64,000 bases of DNA, taken from the NCBI GenBank assembly GCA_012728415.1, contig JAAYFD010000025.1, positions 1 to 64,000 of the forward strand, in the 5' to 3' direction. The notes beneath the pieces were generated by a model. The model was given only the letters and a program-made list of their open reading frames with translations. It was not told where the DNA came from and did no database searches. The stretch comes from Gammaproteobacteria bacterium. Its GTDB lineage: Bacteria; Pseudomonadota; Gammaproteobacteria; Pseudomonadales; Pseudomonadaceae. Below, one piece after another: positions 1-12,861 of this stretch (its first letter is position 1; every line of letters starts with the position of its first letter). A program made the position numbers and the translations under genes.

Positions 1-192
1 ACTGCTTGGGTTTTTAAGTAACCCTAAACTTGGCTCAGCAATCGCAAAAAACTCTATGAATTCACAGAGTAACTTGTGTTGCTGACAATCAGTGCGACCA
101 TCAATTCACACAAGCACCCACACGAATTGCTTGATTCATTTATTAAAGAACATTCCGGTGAAACCCGAACCGCGTCTCAACCGAGGCTGCGT
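1..192 (-). other. rRNA operon 5' leader (16S gene lies beyond the left edge)
   Basis: Read on the minus strand, this is the start of an rRNA transcript. A boxA antitermination element (TGTTCTTTAATA, 141-152) is followed by a segment like the usual Pseudomonas 16S leader, with AATTCGTGTGGGTGCTTGTG at about 108-127. No mature 16S sequence is present, so the gene must begin to the left of base 1. The inference rests on the boxA, the leader similarity and the strong promoter just upstream. Confidence 0.8.
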
Positions 193-220
193 ATTATAGC
201 GATACACCTCTTCCTGTCAA
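193..220 (-). promoter_or_regulatory. sigma-70 promoter of the rRNA operon
   Basis: On the minus strand there is a perfect -35 TTGACA (215-220), a 16-bp spacer and a perfect -10 TATAAT (193-198). The rrn leader with boxA lies downstream. Consensus hexamers with a short spacer and a G+C-containing discriminator are typical of growth-rate-controlled rrn P1 promoters. Confidence 0.85.
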
Positions 221-347
221 CCCTTGATTTCAAAAAATGTTTTGAAATCAAAACCTTGGGTTACACCCGCTACAAGCTGCCGCCTGATGAGGTGCGTATT
301 CTACAGATTAAAAACCGCTTGTAAAGCCCTTTTGAAAAATATTTTCA

Positions 348-758
348 CTACTGGCTGCCACAGTGGACAGAGTGGCTCTCCAGAATCCTTTTGCCTTCCG
401 CATCACGCAACCAGACACGCGCCGTAAAGCCGGTGGCAACAGCAAAAATGGAATAACGCTTCCCGGCTGCAAAATCCGGATAAGTGAGCTCAACCCGACA
501 ATGCCGCCACAGTGATCCACTTGAGCTGCCCCTGCGCTCATAACCCAAGCGCAACTCCAACCGATGCCGCCCCGGCTCCACCTGGAAGTATCGTGCATCA
601 TCAACTTTGACTCCATCCAGCCGCCTGGCCGAAAGACTATAGCCGGCACGTCCCTGTACTTCGACCCATGCCATTGTCGGATCATGCTCCGGCAAAGCCG
701 CCTCACAACCACTAACCACGATGATCAATAACAGGGCACATAAAACACTGTTCAGCAT
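348..758 (-). CDS. small lipoprotein of unknown function
   Basis: This encodes about 136 residues. The start is placed at the Met that begins a hydrophobic signal (MLNSVLCALLLIIVVSGC). The signal ends in a lipobox V-S-G-C, so Cys17 is probably lipidated and the protein periplasmic or outer-membrane attached. The mature part has alternating basic and hydrophobic residues that suggest a small beta-rich domain, and two late cysteines. I recognise no family. The start lies 4 nt beyond the stop of the SpmA/B-like gene, so it is probably the last gene of a minus-strand operon with that gene and the amidase upstream. Confidence 0.7.
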   Translation of the reverse strand: MLNSVLCALLLIIVVSGCEAALPEHDPTMAWVEVQGRAGYSLSARRLDGVKVDDARYFQVEPGRHRLELRLGYERRGSSSGSLWRHCRVELTYPDFAAGKRYSIFAVATGFTARVWLRDAEGKRILESHSVHCGSQ

Positions 759-762
759 AAGC

Positions 763-1989
763 CTATCCAAAAAACCAGTAGCACACATATATGGCTGCAA
801 TCACTCCGGCCAGCTCTGCGAGCAATGCACAGCCAACCGCATGACGTACCCGCCGAAGACCAACGGCACCAAAATATACCGCCAGCACATAGAAAGTTGT
901 TTCGGTGCTGCCCTGAATGGTTGCAGCAGTCAAAGCGGCAAAACTGTCGACCCCCTGGGTTTGCATGGTCTCAATCAGCATCGCTCTGGCCGCGCTACCG
1001 GAAAAAGGTTTAACCAGCGCGGTCGGCAGTGCATCTACAAAACGGTTGTCCCATTGCAGCCAGTCAACCAGCCAGCGTACTGCATCAAGGCCAAACTCCA
1101 GTGCACCGGATGCTCGCAATACACCTATGGCACACAGCATGGCAACCAGATAGGGCAGCAAATCACGGGCCACTTCAAAACCTTCTTTGGCCCCAGCAAC
1201 AAACGCCTCATAAACAGCAATCTTTTTCCACACGCCCAGCATCAGGAAAAACAGGATGATACCAAACAGGGTCAGATTACCCATCAACGATGATACTGCT
1301 GCCAACGTCATGGTGCCCAGACCAGACAAAATGACAATAAAGCCGGCCAGCACCACCACCAGCGGCAGCAGGTAAGCCAGAATTACCGGATCCCACAGAC
1401 GTATACGCTGCATTATTGCCACTGATAGCAGCCCGACCAATGTCGAAGCACTGGTGGCCAACAAGATAGGAACAAAAACCAGTGTTGGATCAACCGCCCC
1501 CTGCTGTGCACGGTACATAAAAATAGTTACCGGCAACAATGTCAGTGAAGAGGCATTCAATACCAGAAACAGAATCTGTGCATTAGACGCAGTCGTTGAG
1601 GAAGGATTCAGGCTTTGCAGCTCGCGCATTGCCTTGAGACCAATCGGGGTGGCGGCATTGTCGAGTCCCAACCCATTGGCGGCAAAGTTCAGGGTAATCA
1701 GTCCCAGTGCCGGATGCCCCCGTGGTACTTCAGGCATCAGCCTGGCAAACAATGGACCCAGCAATTTACCGATACGGTCCACCAGCCCGGCCTGTTCGGC
1801 AATGCGTAAAAACCCAAGCCACAGAGTCAGAGTACCGAACAGTAATATCATCACTTCTACGGACAGCTTGGCCATGGCAAACAGGCTTTCCACCATGGCT
1901 GCCCAAACCCCAGGGTCACCCTGTAGCCACTGGGCCATGCCGGCAATGGCCGCCACCAGGAAAAAACCAAACCAGAGTAAATTGAGCAT
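763..1989 (-). CDS. nucleoside-recognition (Gate) domain membrane protein, SpmA-SpmB fusion type
   Basis: This 408-residue polytopic membrane protein has two homologous halves, matching SpmA-like and SpmB-like proteins fused in one chain. The N-terminal half carries the segment NFAANGLGLDNAATPIGLKA, typical of SpmA. The C-terminal half has a DLLPYLVAML helix and the motif KPFSGSAARAM, typical of SpmB and Gate-domain proteins. The name comes from Bacillus spore maturation genes, but fused homologues are common in non-sporulating Proteobacteria and their transport substrate is unknown. It follows the amidase gene by 9 nt and precedes the lipoprotein gene, so co-transcription is likely. Confidence 0.85.
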   Translation of the reverse strand: MLNLLWFGFFLVAAIAGMAQWLQGDPGVWAAMVESLFAMAKLSVEVMILLFGTLTLWLGFLRIAEQAGLVDRIGKLLGPLFARLMPEVPRGHPALGLITLNFAANGLGLDNAATPIGLKAMRELQSLNPSSTTASNAQILFLVLNASSLTLLPVTIFMYRAQQGAVDPTLVFVPILLATSASTLVGLLSVAIMQRIRLWDPVILAYLLPLVVVLAGFIVILSGLGTMTLAAVSSLMGNLTLFGIILFFLMLGVWKKIAVYEAFVAGAKEGFEVARDLLPYLVAMLCAIGVLRASGALEFGLDAVRWLVDWLQWDNRFVDALPTALVKPFSGSAARAMLIETMQTQGVDSFAALTAATIQGSTETTFYVLAVYFGAVGLRRVRHAVGCALLAELAGVIAAIYVCYWFFG

Positions 1990-1997
1990 GATAAGCC

Positions 1998-2771
1998 TCA
2001 GGGGGATAGCTGGTTAACCAGCGACCACAGAATAGCAGCAGTTTGTGCATCCGGCTCGCCGTCAAACAACTGTGGCCGGTACTTCATCTGCAATACGGCA
2101 AGTACATTACGGGTTTGCTCATCCAGCTCACCAGTTTGCTCAACCGCATAGCCAAGAGTTTTGAGCTGTTGCTGAAACCATACAGGCTTAGGCAACTCAC
2201 GCTCGAAAAGTGGCTGCTGCTGCTGGATGTCCGCATGTAACGGCCAGCGAATCAAGCCGGCTTGTGCCAGACGAAACCAGGGAAATTCAGGACCAGGATC
2301 AGTTTTGCGTTGTGGTGCAATGTCGGCATGGCCAATTACACTGTCAATGCCCAAACCATGCCTGTACCTGATATCCTGCAGCAACAGTAGCAGTGTATCT
2401 ATCTGAGCCTCACTCCAGGGTTGCCACTGTTTGCCTGACTCTGTTTCAAAATAGCCTGGATGCACTACTTCGATACCGATAGTGGATGAATTAAGCCAGG
2501 TACGGCCCTGCCACTGGCTGTCACCGGCATGCCAGGCACGCCGGTTTTCATCCACCAGTCGATAGACTTTATTTTCATCTATCAGGTAATGGCTGCTCAC
2601 TCCAGTTTTGGTCAACAGTTGCATCGATCGCTCTGAATCTGCAGCAGTATAGTGCACTACTATCCACTGGACTCTAGAGTCCTGGCCAAGCGATTGCTGG
2701 CTGGTATCAACCTTCAATGGACTGCAGGCAGATAAAATCAAACCAAACAGCAAAACTGTTGTTCTAAGCAT
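1998..2771 (-). CDS. N-acetylmuramoyl-L-alanine amidase, AmiD-like lipoprotein
   Basis: About 257 residues from the Met that begins MLRTTVLLFGLILSAC, a lipoprotein signal with lipobox L-S-A-C. Earlier in-frame codons give no signal peptide, so this start is preferred. The central domain is an Amidase_2 (AmpD/PGRP) fold with a zinc-binding His in VVHYTAAD and a second His plus Asp in GHADIAPQRKTDPGPEF. The last 60 or so residues resemble a PG_binding_1 domain. It probably cleaves the amide bond between MurNAc and the peptide in periplasmic murein fragments. It is divergent from the TM2 gene and heads the minus-strand operon with the SpmAB-like gene. AmpD, at 21.2-21.8 kb, is a related cytoplasmic enzyme. 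Confidence 0.85.
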   Translation of the reverse strand: MLRTTVLLFGLILSACSPLKVDTSQQSLGQDSRVQWIVVHYTAADSERSMQLLTKTGVSSHYLIDENKVYRLVDENRRAWHAGDSQWQGRTWLNSSTIGIEVVHPGYFETESGKQWQPWSEAQIDTLLLLLQDIRYRHGLGIDSVIGHADIAPQRKTDPGPEFPWFRLAQAGLIRWPLHADIQQQQPLFERELPKPVWFQQQLKTLGYAVEQTGELDEQTRNVLAVLQMKYRPQLFDGEPDAQTAAILWSLVNQLSP

Positions 2772-2807
2772 GGAGCTATTTTTATACAGAATTAAGGAGA
2801 CTATGTA

Positions 2808-3215
2808 ATGCACCTTTCGACACCCAGCCATAGCCCTGTGATCGGCTACCTATTGTGGATTTTCGGCTTCATGGGTTCACACCGTTTCTACTATGGTAAG
2901 CCGCTGACTGGAACCCTGTGGTTTTTTACCCTTGGCCTGTTTTTTATCGGCTGGCTAATTGACCTGTTCCTGATACCGGGGATGGACCGTGCCGCTGTCA
3001 GCCAGTTCCAGACCGGACGCATCAACTACAACCTGGCCTGGATTCTGCTGACTTTTCTTGGAGTATTCGGTGTACACCGTATGTATCAAGGCAAGTGGAT
3101 CACCGGTCTCCTCTATCTGCTGACGGGTGGCCTGTTCCTTTTGGGCGTACTCTACGACTATTGGACACTGAACCAACAAATCAACGAGCAAAACCAACTG
3201 TTGCGCTGGCGTTGA
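2808..3215 (+). CDS. TM2 domain membrane protein
   Basis: 135 residues with two copies of the TM2 pattern: GFMGSHRFYYGKPLTGTLWF near residues 20-39 and GVFGVHRMYQGKWITGLLYL near 85-105. Each is a G-x-x-G-x-H-R-x-Y turn followed by a hydrophobic helix, so four membrane segments are expected. The start has a good AAGGAG Shine-Dalgarno 9 nt upstream. The molecular function of TM2 proteins in bacteria is not established. It is divergent from the amidase gene, with only 36 bp between the starts. Confidence 0.85.
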   Translation: MHLSTPSHSPVIGYLLWIFGFMGSHRFYYGKPLTGTLWFFTLGLFFIGWLIDLFLIPGMDRAAVSQFQTGRINYNLAWILLTFLGVFGVHRMYQGKWITGLLYLLTGGLFLLGVLYDYWTLNQQINEQNQLLRWR

Positions 3216-3250
3216 AAACAGCTTGAGGCCAGCTGTTTGTCAACTGTCAC

Positions 3251-4609
3251 CTAGAGTTTTTTTGGCCGCTGCCAGCCCTCGATATTGCGTTGCTTGCCTC
3301 GGCCAACAGCAAGAGCTCCAGCCGGAACATCGGCAGTGATGGTAGAGCCTGCCCCCGTAACAGCACCATCACCCAGTGTAACCGGGGCTACAATAGAGCT
3401 GTTCGAGCCTATAAAGACATTTTCACCCATAATGGTTCGGTGCTTGTTGGCACCATCATAATTGCAGGTAATGGTACCAGCACCAATGTTGGTCAGCGCA
3501 CCAATTTCACTGTCACCCAAATAGGCCAGATGGCCGGCTTTTGCTCCGGCACCCATGCGGGTATTTTTCAGCTCGACAAAATTGCCCACATGAGCACGCT
3601 CATCCAGTACTGCACCAGGGCGCAGACGGGCAAAGGGGCCACAATCTGCACCCTCACCCAGCTCGGCACTTTCCAGGTGGCAGTGGGATCTGACCACAGC
3701 TCCCCTGCGCAAAACAGAGTTACATATTACCGTGTTCGGCCCAATCTGCACTCCGTCTTCGATCACCACTGTGCCTTCCAGCACAACGTTAACATCAATC
3801 AGCACATCACGACCGGCTTGCACCTCGCCACGAATATCAACTCGCGCGGGATCACGCAACGTTACCCCCTTGCGCATCAGCTGTTCGACCTGAAGTTTCT
3901 GATAATAACGTTCCAGTTCGGCCAGCTGCAGTCGGTCATTGGCACCCTGCACCTGCATGGCATCCGCAGCTGTTTCGGTATCGATCTGCAAACCGTCAGC
4001 TACGGCCATGGCAATAATATCAGTCAGATAGTACTCACCCTGGGCATTGTCGTTGGAGAGTCTGGATAGCCAGTCCTCCAGTTTTTGGCGTGGGGCGGCA
4101 AGAATGCCGGTATTGCCTTCACAAATGGATAGCTGTTCAGGCGTGGCATCCTTATGCTCGACAATAGCCACAACCTCGCCCTTTTCGTTGCGTACGATGC
4201 GCCCGTATCCGGATGGATCATCCAGCAACACAGTAAGCAACCCAAGGCGTTGATTGTCGCAACGTTTCAACAGCGCCTGCAGAGTCTCGACCTGAATCAG
4301 CGGTACATCACCATAAAGGACCAACACAGTATCTGACTGTAAACGCGGCAACGCTTGAGCAACCGCATGACCGGTCCCCAATTGTTGCTCTTGCAGGACA
4401 AAACCAAGGTCGTCAGCATCCAGTGCCTGCTCAACCTGTGTTGCACCATGACCTACCACCACCTGAATCGAGTCTGGCCGCAAACTGCGGGCTGCATCAA
4501 TCACATGTCCCAGCATGCTTTTATGCGCCACCGGGTGCAAAACCTTGGGCAGGGCCGAATACATGCGGGTACCTTGTCCCGCCGCCAAAACAACGATATC
4601 AAGCGACAT
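3251..4609 (-). CDS. glmU: bifunctional UDP-GlcNAc pyrophosphorylase / glucosamine-1-P acetyltransferase
   Basis: 452 residues from the Met of [18 protein letters not shown]. An upstream in-frame Met at 4645 is less likely because the nucleotidyltransferase signature should begin near residue 10. The N-terminal half is a nucleotidyltransferase (LAAGQGTRM, then VLYGDVPLI). The C-terminal half is a left-handed beta-helix of hexapeptide repeats ([19 protein letters not shown]). GlmU makes UDP-GlcNAc for peptidoglycan and LPS in the cytoplasm. It sits downstream of the ATP synthase operon, as in Pseudomonas and E. coli, and is separated from atpC by a strong terminator. Confidence 0.97.
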   Translation of the reverse strand: MSLDIVVLAAGQGTRMYSALPKVLHPVAHKSMLGHVIDAARSLRPDSIQVVVGHGATQVEQALDADDLGFVLQEQQLGTGHAVAQALPRLQSDTVLVLYGDVPLIQVETLQALLKRCDNQRLGLLTVLLDDPSGYGRIVRNEKGEVVAIVEHKDATPEQLSICEGNTGILAAPRQKLEDWLSRLSNDNAQGEYYLTDIIAMAVADGLQIDTETAADAMQVQGANDRLQLAELERYYQKLQVEQLMRKGVTLRDPARVDIRGEVQAGRDVLIDVNVVLEGTVVIEDGVQIGPNTVICNSVLRRGAVVRSHCHLESAELGEGADCGPFARLRPGAVLDERAHVGNFVELKNTRMGAGAKAGHLAYLGDSEIGALTNIGAGTITCNYDGANKHRTIMGENVFIGSNSSIVAPVTLGDGAVTGAGSTITADVPAGALAVGRGKQRNIEGWQRPKKL

Positions 4610-4738
4610 GAATATTTCCTGAAAATTACCCACAGAACCAGTCATTCAGGCTGACGCGCAAGGCAACAAGGCTAATGCAAGACAGGCAAAGCCAGCCGAA
4701 CAAAACGGGCTGTATACGTGAAAAAGGTCAGTATAAAC

Positions 4739-4768
4739 AAAAAGGGTAGCCTTTCGGCTACCCTTTTT
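4739..4768 (-). terminator. rho-independent terminator of the atp operon
   Basis: A perfect 8-bp stem GGGTAGCC/GGCTACCC (4744-4751 with 4756-4763) with a TTTC loop is flanked by A5 on the left and T5 on the right. It can terminate in either direction, but here it ends the minus-strand transcript just after atpC and separates it from glmU. Confidence 0.9.
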
Positions 4769-4782
4769 ATTATGCGAAGCAG

Positions 4783-5205
4783 TTAGCGTCTGTTTTTACG
4801 CAACTCATTAATGGTGCGTAACTGAGCTGCTGCCTCTGCCAGTCGGGCAGAAGCAGTAGTGTAATCCATATCGGATGACTTGGCTTGGATTGCTTTTTCG
4901 GCGGCCTTTTTAGCCTCCATCGCAGCAGCTTCATCCAGGTCATCAGCACGAATCGCCGTATCGGCCAGCACCTTGACCATATTGGGCTGAACCTCGATAA
5001 AGCCACCAGAAATGTAGAACACTTCTTCCTTTCCACCCTGCACGATTACCCGCACAGGACCCGGTTTAATGGTGGACAACAAAGGCGCGTGACCCGGCAG
5101 TACGCCAATGTCACCCATGTGGCCATGGGCAATTACCATTTCAACCAAGCCGGAAAACAGCTCTTCTTCTGCACTTACAATATCGCAGTGTACTGTTATG
5201 GCCAT
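4783..5205 (-). CDS. atpC: ATP synthase F1 epsilon subunit
   Basis: 140 residues starting [19 protein letters not shown], the usual epsilon N-terminal beta-sandwich ([14 protein letters not shown]). The C-terminal helical hairpin ([18 protein letters not shown]) completes a full-length subunit. It is part of the central stalk and can inhibit ATP hydrolysis. It is the last gene of the atp operon before the terminator. Confidence 0.97.
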   Translation of the reverse strand: MAITVHCDIVSAEEELFSGLVEMVIAHGHMGDIGVLPGHAPLLSTIKPGPVRVIVQGGKEEVFYISGGFIEVQPNMVKVLADTAIRADDLDEAAAMEAKKAAEKAIQAKSSDMDYTTASARLAEAAAQLRTINELRKNRR

Positions 5206-5277
5206 AATCTTTGCCTCAATGTTTCGCTGACGACCAAACCTGGCCGTCAGCAGATTGCTTGATCAAAAAAGCGGCGA

Positions 5278-6678
<1,401 letters not shown>

Positions 6679-7545
6679 TTAAACCGCGGCAGCGCCGCCA
6701 ACGATTTCCGAAATTTCTTGTGTGATAGCCGCCTGACGCGCCTTGTTGTAAACCAGCTGCAGGTTATCAATGAGGTCGCCAGCGTTATCCGTCGCATTTT
6801 TCATGGCGATCATCCGTGCTGCCTGCTCACAGGCAACATTTTCCACTACGGACTGATACACCTGGGATTCGATGTAACGGATGATCAGTGAGTCCAGCAA
6901 CTCTTTGGCGCCGGGCTCATAAATATAGTCCCAAGAACCCAGACGGCTGTTTTCCACCTTTTCGTCCACTGTCAAAGGAACCAGCTGCTCAACAGCCGGC
7001 TTCTGCGACATGGTATTGATGAACTTGTTCGACACCAGATACAAGCGGTCGATACGACCTTCCAGAAAACCGTCAAGCATGATCTTGATGCTGCCTATCA
7101 GTTGGCTGATCTCGGGTTCTTCGCCAAGACCACTGACAGTGGCACTGATATCCATGCCGTACGGTCGGAAAAAGCTCGCGCCCTTGCTGCCGATAATACA
7201 GATTTCGGCTTGAACACCCTGCTTTTCCCAGTCTTGCATACTCTGGATCAGGTTCTTGAACAGGTTGAAGTTCAGACCACCACAGAGGCCGCGGTCAGTG
7301 GAAACCAGAATATAGCCCACTTTTTTGACCGGACGCTCGACCATGAATTCATGCTTGTATTCGGCGTTGGCATCAGCCAGATGGCCGACAACCTGACGAA
7401 TACGCTCTGCATAAGGACGGCCTGAAGCCATGCGCTGCTGTGCTCTGCGCATCTTGCTGACCGCCACCTTTTCCATGGCGCTAGTGATCTTCTGCGTATT
7501 TTTAATACTCGCAATCTTGGTGCGAATCTCTTTTGCGCCTGCCAT
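6679..7545 (-). CDS. atpG: ATP synthase F1 gamma subunit
   Basis: 288 residues. The N-terminal helix [27 protein letters not shown] (described here by its key residues K5, R8, K13 and T17) and the C-terminal [20 protein letters not shown] helix form the rotating coiled-coil shaft. The central Rossmann-like domain includes [13 protein letters not shown]. It is full length and lies in the canonical operon position between atpA and atpD. Confidence 0.97.
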   Translation of the reverse strand: MAGAKEIRTKIASIKNTQKITSAMEKVAVSKMRRAQQRMASGRPYAERIRQVVGHLADANAEYKHEFMVERPVKKVGYILVSTDRGLCGGLNFNLFKNLIQSMQDWEKQGVQAEICIIGSKGASFFRPYGMDISATVSGLGEEPEISQLIGSIKIMLDGFLEGRIDRLYLVSNKFINTMSQKPAVEQLVPLTVDEKVENSRLGSWDYIYEPGAKELLDSLIIRYIESQVYQSVVENVACEQAARMIAMKNATDNAGDLIDNLQLVYNKARQAAITQEISEIVGGAAAV

Positions 7546-7592
7546 TTGACACCCTTTAGGTTAGCAGGCGGGAGACAAGCTCCCGCTGCATG

Positions 7593-9134
7593 TTACCAGC
7601 TTTGAGTTGCCTTGAACTGCTCGATGCCTTCCTTGATCTGGGCATCAATTGGTTTCAGGGCAGCTTCCTTGTTCATGGTTGCCATCAGATCGGCTTTCTC
7701 GCGCTTGAACCAGGCCAGCAGGGCCTCTTCAAATGCACCAACCTTCTCGACTTCCACATCTTCCAGGTAGCCACGTTCTGCTGCATACAGGGAAACAGCC
7801 ATCTCTGCGATGGACATCGGTGCATACTGCTTCTGCTTCATCAGCTCGGTGACGCGCTGGCCGTGCTCCAGCTGTTTGCGCGTGGCTTCATCCAGGTCAG
7901 ATGCAAACTGGGCAAACGCAGCCAGCTCACGGTACTGGGCCAGCGCCGTACGAATACCGCCAGACAGACGCTTGATCAGGTCGGTCTGAGCCGCACCACC
8001 CACACGGGATACAGAAATACCTGCGTTAACCGCAGGGCGAATGCCCGCGTTGAACATGGAGCTTTCCAGGAAGATCTGACCATCAGTGATCGAAATCACG
8101 TTGGTTGGAACGAACGCGGAAACGTCACCCGCCTGGGTTTCGATGATTGGCAGCGCAGTCAGGGAACCGGTCTTGCCTTTTACTTCACCCTTGGTGAACT
8201 GCTCAACATACTCTTCGGATACGCGGGATGCACGCTCCAGCAGGCGGCTGTGCAGATAGAAAACGTCACCCGGGTAGGCTTCACGGCCGGGCGGACGACG
8301 CAGCAGCAGGGAAATCTGACGGTAAGCCACAGCCTGCTTGGACAGGTCGTCATAAACAATCAGGGCATCCTCACCACGGTCACGGAAGAATTCACCCATG
8401 GTGCAACCAGAGTATGGTGCCAGATACTGCAGTGCAGGAGACTCGGACGCACTGGCAACCACAACAATGGTATTGGCCAGAGCACCAGTTTCTTCAAGCT
8501 TGCGCACAACGTTGGCAATGGTGGACTGCTTCTGGCCGATGGCCACGTACACACATTTGATGCCACTGTCTTTCTGGTTGATGATGGCGTCAACTGCCAG
8601 CGCCGTCTTACCAATCTGGCGGTCACCAATGATCAGCTCACGCTGACCACGACCAACCGGAATCATGGCGTCCACAGACTTGTAACCGGTCTGCACCGGC
8701 TCATCAACAGATTTGCGCCAAATTACGCCCGGAGCAACCTTTTCGACCGCATCGGTCAGCTTGGTTTCCAGCGGGCCCTTGCCGTCAATCGGATTACCCA
8801 ATGCGTCAACGACGCGGCCCAGCAGTTCATTACCGACAGGCACTTCCAGAATGCGGCCAGTACACTTGGCACTCATACCCTCGGTCAGGCCGGTGTAGGC
8901 TCCCAGAATTACCGCACCAACGGAGTCACGCTCCAGGTTCAGTGCCATACCATAGATGCCGCCAGGGAATTCAATCATTTCACCGTACATCACATCGGCC
9001 AGGCCATGGATACGTACGATACCGTCAGACAGGCTGACGATGGTGCCCTCATTGCGGGCTTGTGCGGAAACATCAAGCTTGGCAATACGCTGCTTGATGA
9101 TTTCGCTAATTTCAGAAGGGTTCAGTTGCTGCAT
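7593..9134 (-). CDS. atpA: ATP synthase F1 alpha subunit
   Basis: 513 residues from the Met of [17 protein letters not shown]; the preceding MGTYG extension is discounted because family members begin at MQQLNP. The Walker A loop [11 protein letters not shown] and the alpha signature near [17 protein letters not shown] are present. This is the non-catalytic nucleotide-binding subunit, which alternates with beta in F1. The gap to atpH is 16 nt. Confidence 0.97.
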   Translation of the reverse strand: MQQLNPSEISEIIKQRIAKLDVSAQARNEGTIVSLSDGIVRIHGLADVMYGEMIEFPGGIYGMALNLERDSVGAVILGAYTGLTEGMSAKCTGRILEVPVGNELLGRVVDALGNPIDGKGPLETKLTDAVEKVAPGVIWRKSVDEPVQTGYKSVDAMIPVGRGQRELIIGDRQIGKTALAVDAIINQKDSGIKCVYVAIGQKQSTIANVVRKLEETGALANTIVVVASASESPALQYLAPYSGCTMGEFFRDRGEDALIVYDDLSKQAVAYRQISLLLRRPPGREAYPGDVFYLHSRLLERASRVSEEYVEQFTKGEVKGKTGSLTALPIIETQAGDVSAFVPTNVISITDGQIFLESSMFNAGIRPAVNAGISVSRVGGAAQTDLIKRLSGGIRTALAQYRELAAFAQFASDLDEATRKQLEHGQRVTELMKQKQYAPMSIAEMAVSLYAAERGYLEDVEVEKVGAFEEALLAWFKREKADLMATMNKEAALKPIDAQIKEGIEQFKATQSW

Positions 9135-9150
9135 GCCATATGTCCCCAAA

Positions 9151-9687
9151 TCAGGATTTCAACGCTTCGGCCAGCTTGTCCAGCTTGCCGCGGACCGAGC
9201 CGTCAATGACCAAATCACCAGCGCGGATAAACAAACCGCCAATTAAAGCGGAATTTACAGTCGCCTTTGGTTGAACGGTACGATCAAGCCGCTTAGATAA
9301 GGCGGCAGCCAGTGTTTTCAGTTGTTTAGCGCTTAATTCGAAAGCAGTCTGCACTTCCACTTCAATGGCCCGGTTTTTTTCTGCAACCAGTGCAGCAAAC
9401 AGCTCATTGATGGTGGGGAGCAAGGAAAGTCTGCCGTTTTCTCCAAGTATATGGAGAAAATTGGCAAACTCCTTGTTAGCCTCTTTATTGCACAGCTGCA
9501 ATAGAAACTCGACCTTGGCCTGCTTGTTCAACGACGGGTTACCCAGTTGCTGAACAACTTCGGGAGCCTGGACCAGGTTGCTTGCCAGCAACAGCATGGA
9601 TGCCCAGGCTTCTTCCTGTCCGGCCGCCGCAGCGTGCTCGAAAGCTGCTTTGGCGTAAGGTCTTGCAAGCGTATTGATATTCAGCAT
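9151..9687 (-). CDS. atpH: ATP synthase F1 delta subunit
   Basis: 178 residues beginning [19 protein letters not shown], the conserved delta/OSCP N-terminus (A-R-P-Y-A-K-A). The C-terminal part ends with the typical [22 protein letters not shown] segment. It links the peripheral stalk b subunits to the top of F1. It is full length and in the standard operon position. Confidence 0.96.
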   Translation of the reverse strand: MLNINTLARPYAKAAFEHAAAAGQEEAWASMLLLASNLVQAPEVVQQLGNPSLNKQAKVEFLLQLCNKEANKEFANFLHILGENGRLSLLPTINELFAALVAEKNRAIEVEVQTAFELSAKQLKTLAAALSKRLDRTVQPKATVNSALIGGLFIRAGDLVIDGSVRGKLDKLAEALKS

Positions 9688-9699
9688 CGCTTGCCTCGC

Positions 9700-10170
9700 T
9701 TAAAGTTCTTTGGCCAGTTGCTCGACCAGGTCATTATGTGCCTTGGCATCCACGGTCGCACCAAGGATTTTTTCAGCACCCGCAACTGCCAGTACCGAAA
9801 CCTGATTACGAAGCTCTTCTTTAACACGATTTACTTCGAGTTCGATTTCAGCCTTTGCACCTTCCAGCAGTCGTTCGCCTTCGGAGCGGGCCTGCTGTTT
9901 GGCTTCTTCCACAATATCGTTTGCAGTTTTGTTGGCTTTCTCAATAATTTCCGCGGCAGACTGCTTGGTTTCACGCAGCATTTCCGCAGCTTTTTCTTGA
10001 GCAAGCTTCAGGTCGCGCTCGGCACGTCCGGCTGCATCCAGGCCTTCAGCAATTTTTTTCTGGCGTGCATCCATGGCTGCCGTAATTGGCGGCCATACAA
10101 ACTTCATGCAAAACCAGGTAAAAATGGCGAAGGCAATCAATTGACCCAAAAGCGTCAGATTAATAGCCAT
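9700..10170 (-). CDS. atpF: ATP synthase Fo b subunit
   Basis: 156 residues with one N-terminal membrane helix ([20 protein letters not shown]) followed by a long charged helix (residues about 30-156) that dimerises as the peripheral stalk. Its sequence [14 protein letters not shown] is characteristic of gammaproteobacterial AtpF. Confidence 0.96.
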   Translation of the reverse strand: MAINLTLLGQLIAFAIFTWFCMKFVWPPITAAMDARQKKIAEGLDAAGRAERDLKLAQEKAAEMLRETKQSAAEIIEKANKTANDIVEEAKQQARSEGERLLEGAKAEIELEVNRVKEELRNQVSVLAVAGAEKILGATVDAKAHNDLVEQLAKEL

Positions 10171-10258
10171 CGATGTACCTCATGCTATTTCATTGTGTAT
10201 CCAAAGATAACGTCCTACGGCAGGATAAAATACCTGCCGTAATCATGAAATCGCGTGA

Positions 10259-10525
<267 letters not shown>

Positions 10526-10564
10526 TTACAGTTTAGAGTTTTAAATTAACGCTCTCTATTCGCG

Positions 10565-11789
<1,225 letters not shown>

Positions 11790-11849
11790 ATCGGGTTCCC
11801 TCAACTGACGTGTAGCGTTTGCGCCCTGCCACTACAAAATTGCGCAGAG

Positions 11850-11878
11850 AGTATAGGTTGCGTGAGCCTTGCATTCAA
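11850..11878 (-). promoter_or_regulatory. sigma-70 promoter of the atp operon
   Basis: On the minus strand, TTGAAT (11873-11878), a 17-bp spacer and TATACT (11850-11855) lie about 60 bp upstream of atpI. Spacing and hexamers fit a sigma-70 promoter. It is the only good match between parB and atpI. Confidence 0.6.
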
Positions 11879-11977
11879 CTCAAATGTCACTTTTTATGAC
11901 CAAGGGTTGACCCAGGATCAGTTTGTTTGTTTTTTTACGACTAAAGTTTAGTTTTAATCAGTGTTTTCCATCAGCTG

Positions 11978-12850
11978 CTAGTGCATTCTGGCCAGCACTG
12001 CCTGCAACTCATCCAGCGTGGCATACTGGATCACCAGCTGCCCTTTACCCTTGTTGCCATGACGGATGCGAACCATGGCACCCAGCTTTTCTGCCAGCTT
12101 TTGCTCAAGACGACGTATATCCGGATCTTCCGGCTTTGGCTCTGATACTCGCCTGGGTTGCTGCACCGCACGCACATGCGCTTCAGTCTGACGCACGGTC
12201 ATGCCTTCTGCAGCCACGTGACGGGCGGTTTCGGTCTGCAGTTCGGGCGGCATGCCAAGAATTGCCCGGGCATGACCCATTTCAATATCGCCATGGGCCA
12301 CCAAGGTTTTCACTTCGTCCGGCAATGCCAGCAAACGTAACAAATTGGCTACCGTGGCACGGGACTTGCCCACCGCATTGGCAACCTCCTGCTGGGTCAA
12401 CTCATACTCCTGCTGCAAGCGCTGCAGGGCAATTGCCTCTTCAACCGGGTTCAAATCTTCGCGCTGGATATTCTCAATTAGCGCCATGGCAATTGCCGCT
12501 TCGTCCGGTACTTCGCGAATGATGGCGTCAATGGTTTCCAGTCCAGCCAGCCGGGCGGCACGCCAGCGGCGCTCGCCAGCAATAATTTCATACTTGCCCG
12601 ACTGAATGCTGCGCAACACGATCGGCTGCATGACTCCTTGAGCCTTGATTGAATGGGCCAGCTCTTCCAGGCTGGTCTGATCCATGTCCTGACGTGGCTG
12701 GTATTTGCCGGGCTGAATCTGATCAAGATCGATGCTGTGCAGGATATTTTCAGTTTGCTGTCCATCTGCCTGGTCTGCAGCCGGTTTGACCATACTGCTA
12801 CCCAGCAAGGCATCCAGCCCCCGCCCCAATCCCCTTTTTTTAACTGCCAT
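11978..12850 (-). CDS. parB: chromosome partitioning protein ParB (Spo0J)
   Basis: 290 residues. The N-terminal KKRGLGRGLDALLGS is the ParA-interacting motif. The ParB/Srx CTP-binding region follows, with GERRWRAARLAG, then the helix-turn-helix (ELTQQEVANAVGKSRATVANLLRLL, key residues Q/E/V/A and S/R/T) that recognises parS. The C-terminal dimerisation segment is complete. It works with ParA and the parS sites found at 50101, 50731 and possibly 36944. ParB lies 11 nt after parA. Confidence 0.97.
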   Translation of the reverse strand: MAVKKRGLGRGLDALLGSSMVKPAADQADGQQTENILHSIDLDQIQPGKYQPRQDMDQTSLEELAHSIKAQGVMQPIVLRSIQSGKYEIIAGERRWRAARLAGLETIDAIIREVPDEAAIAMALIENIQREDLNPVEEAIALQRLQQEYELTQQEVANAVGKSRATVANLLRLLALPDEVKTLVAHGDIEMGHARAILGMPPELQTETARHVAAEGMTVRQTEAHVRAVQQPRRVSEPKPEDPDIRRLEQKLAEKLGAMVRIRHGNKGKGQLVIQYATLDELQAVLARMH

Positions 12851-12861
12851 TTTCTGTCCTG

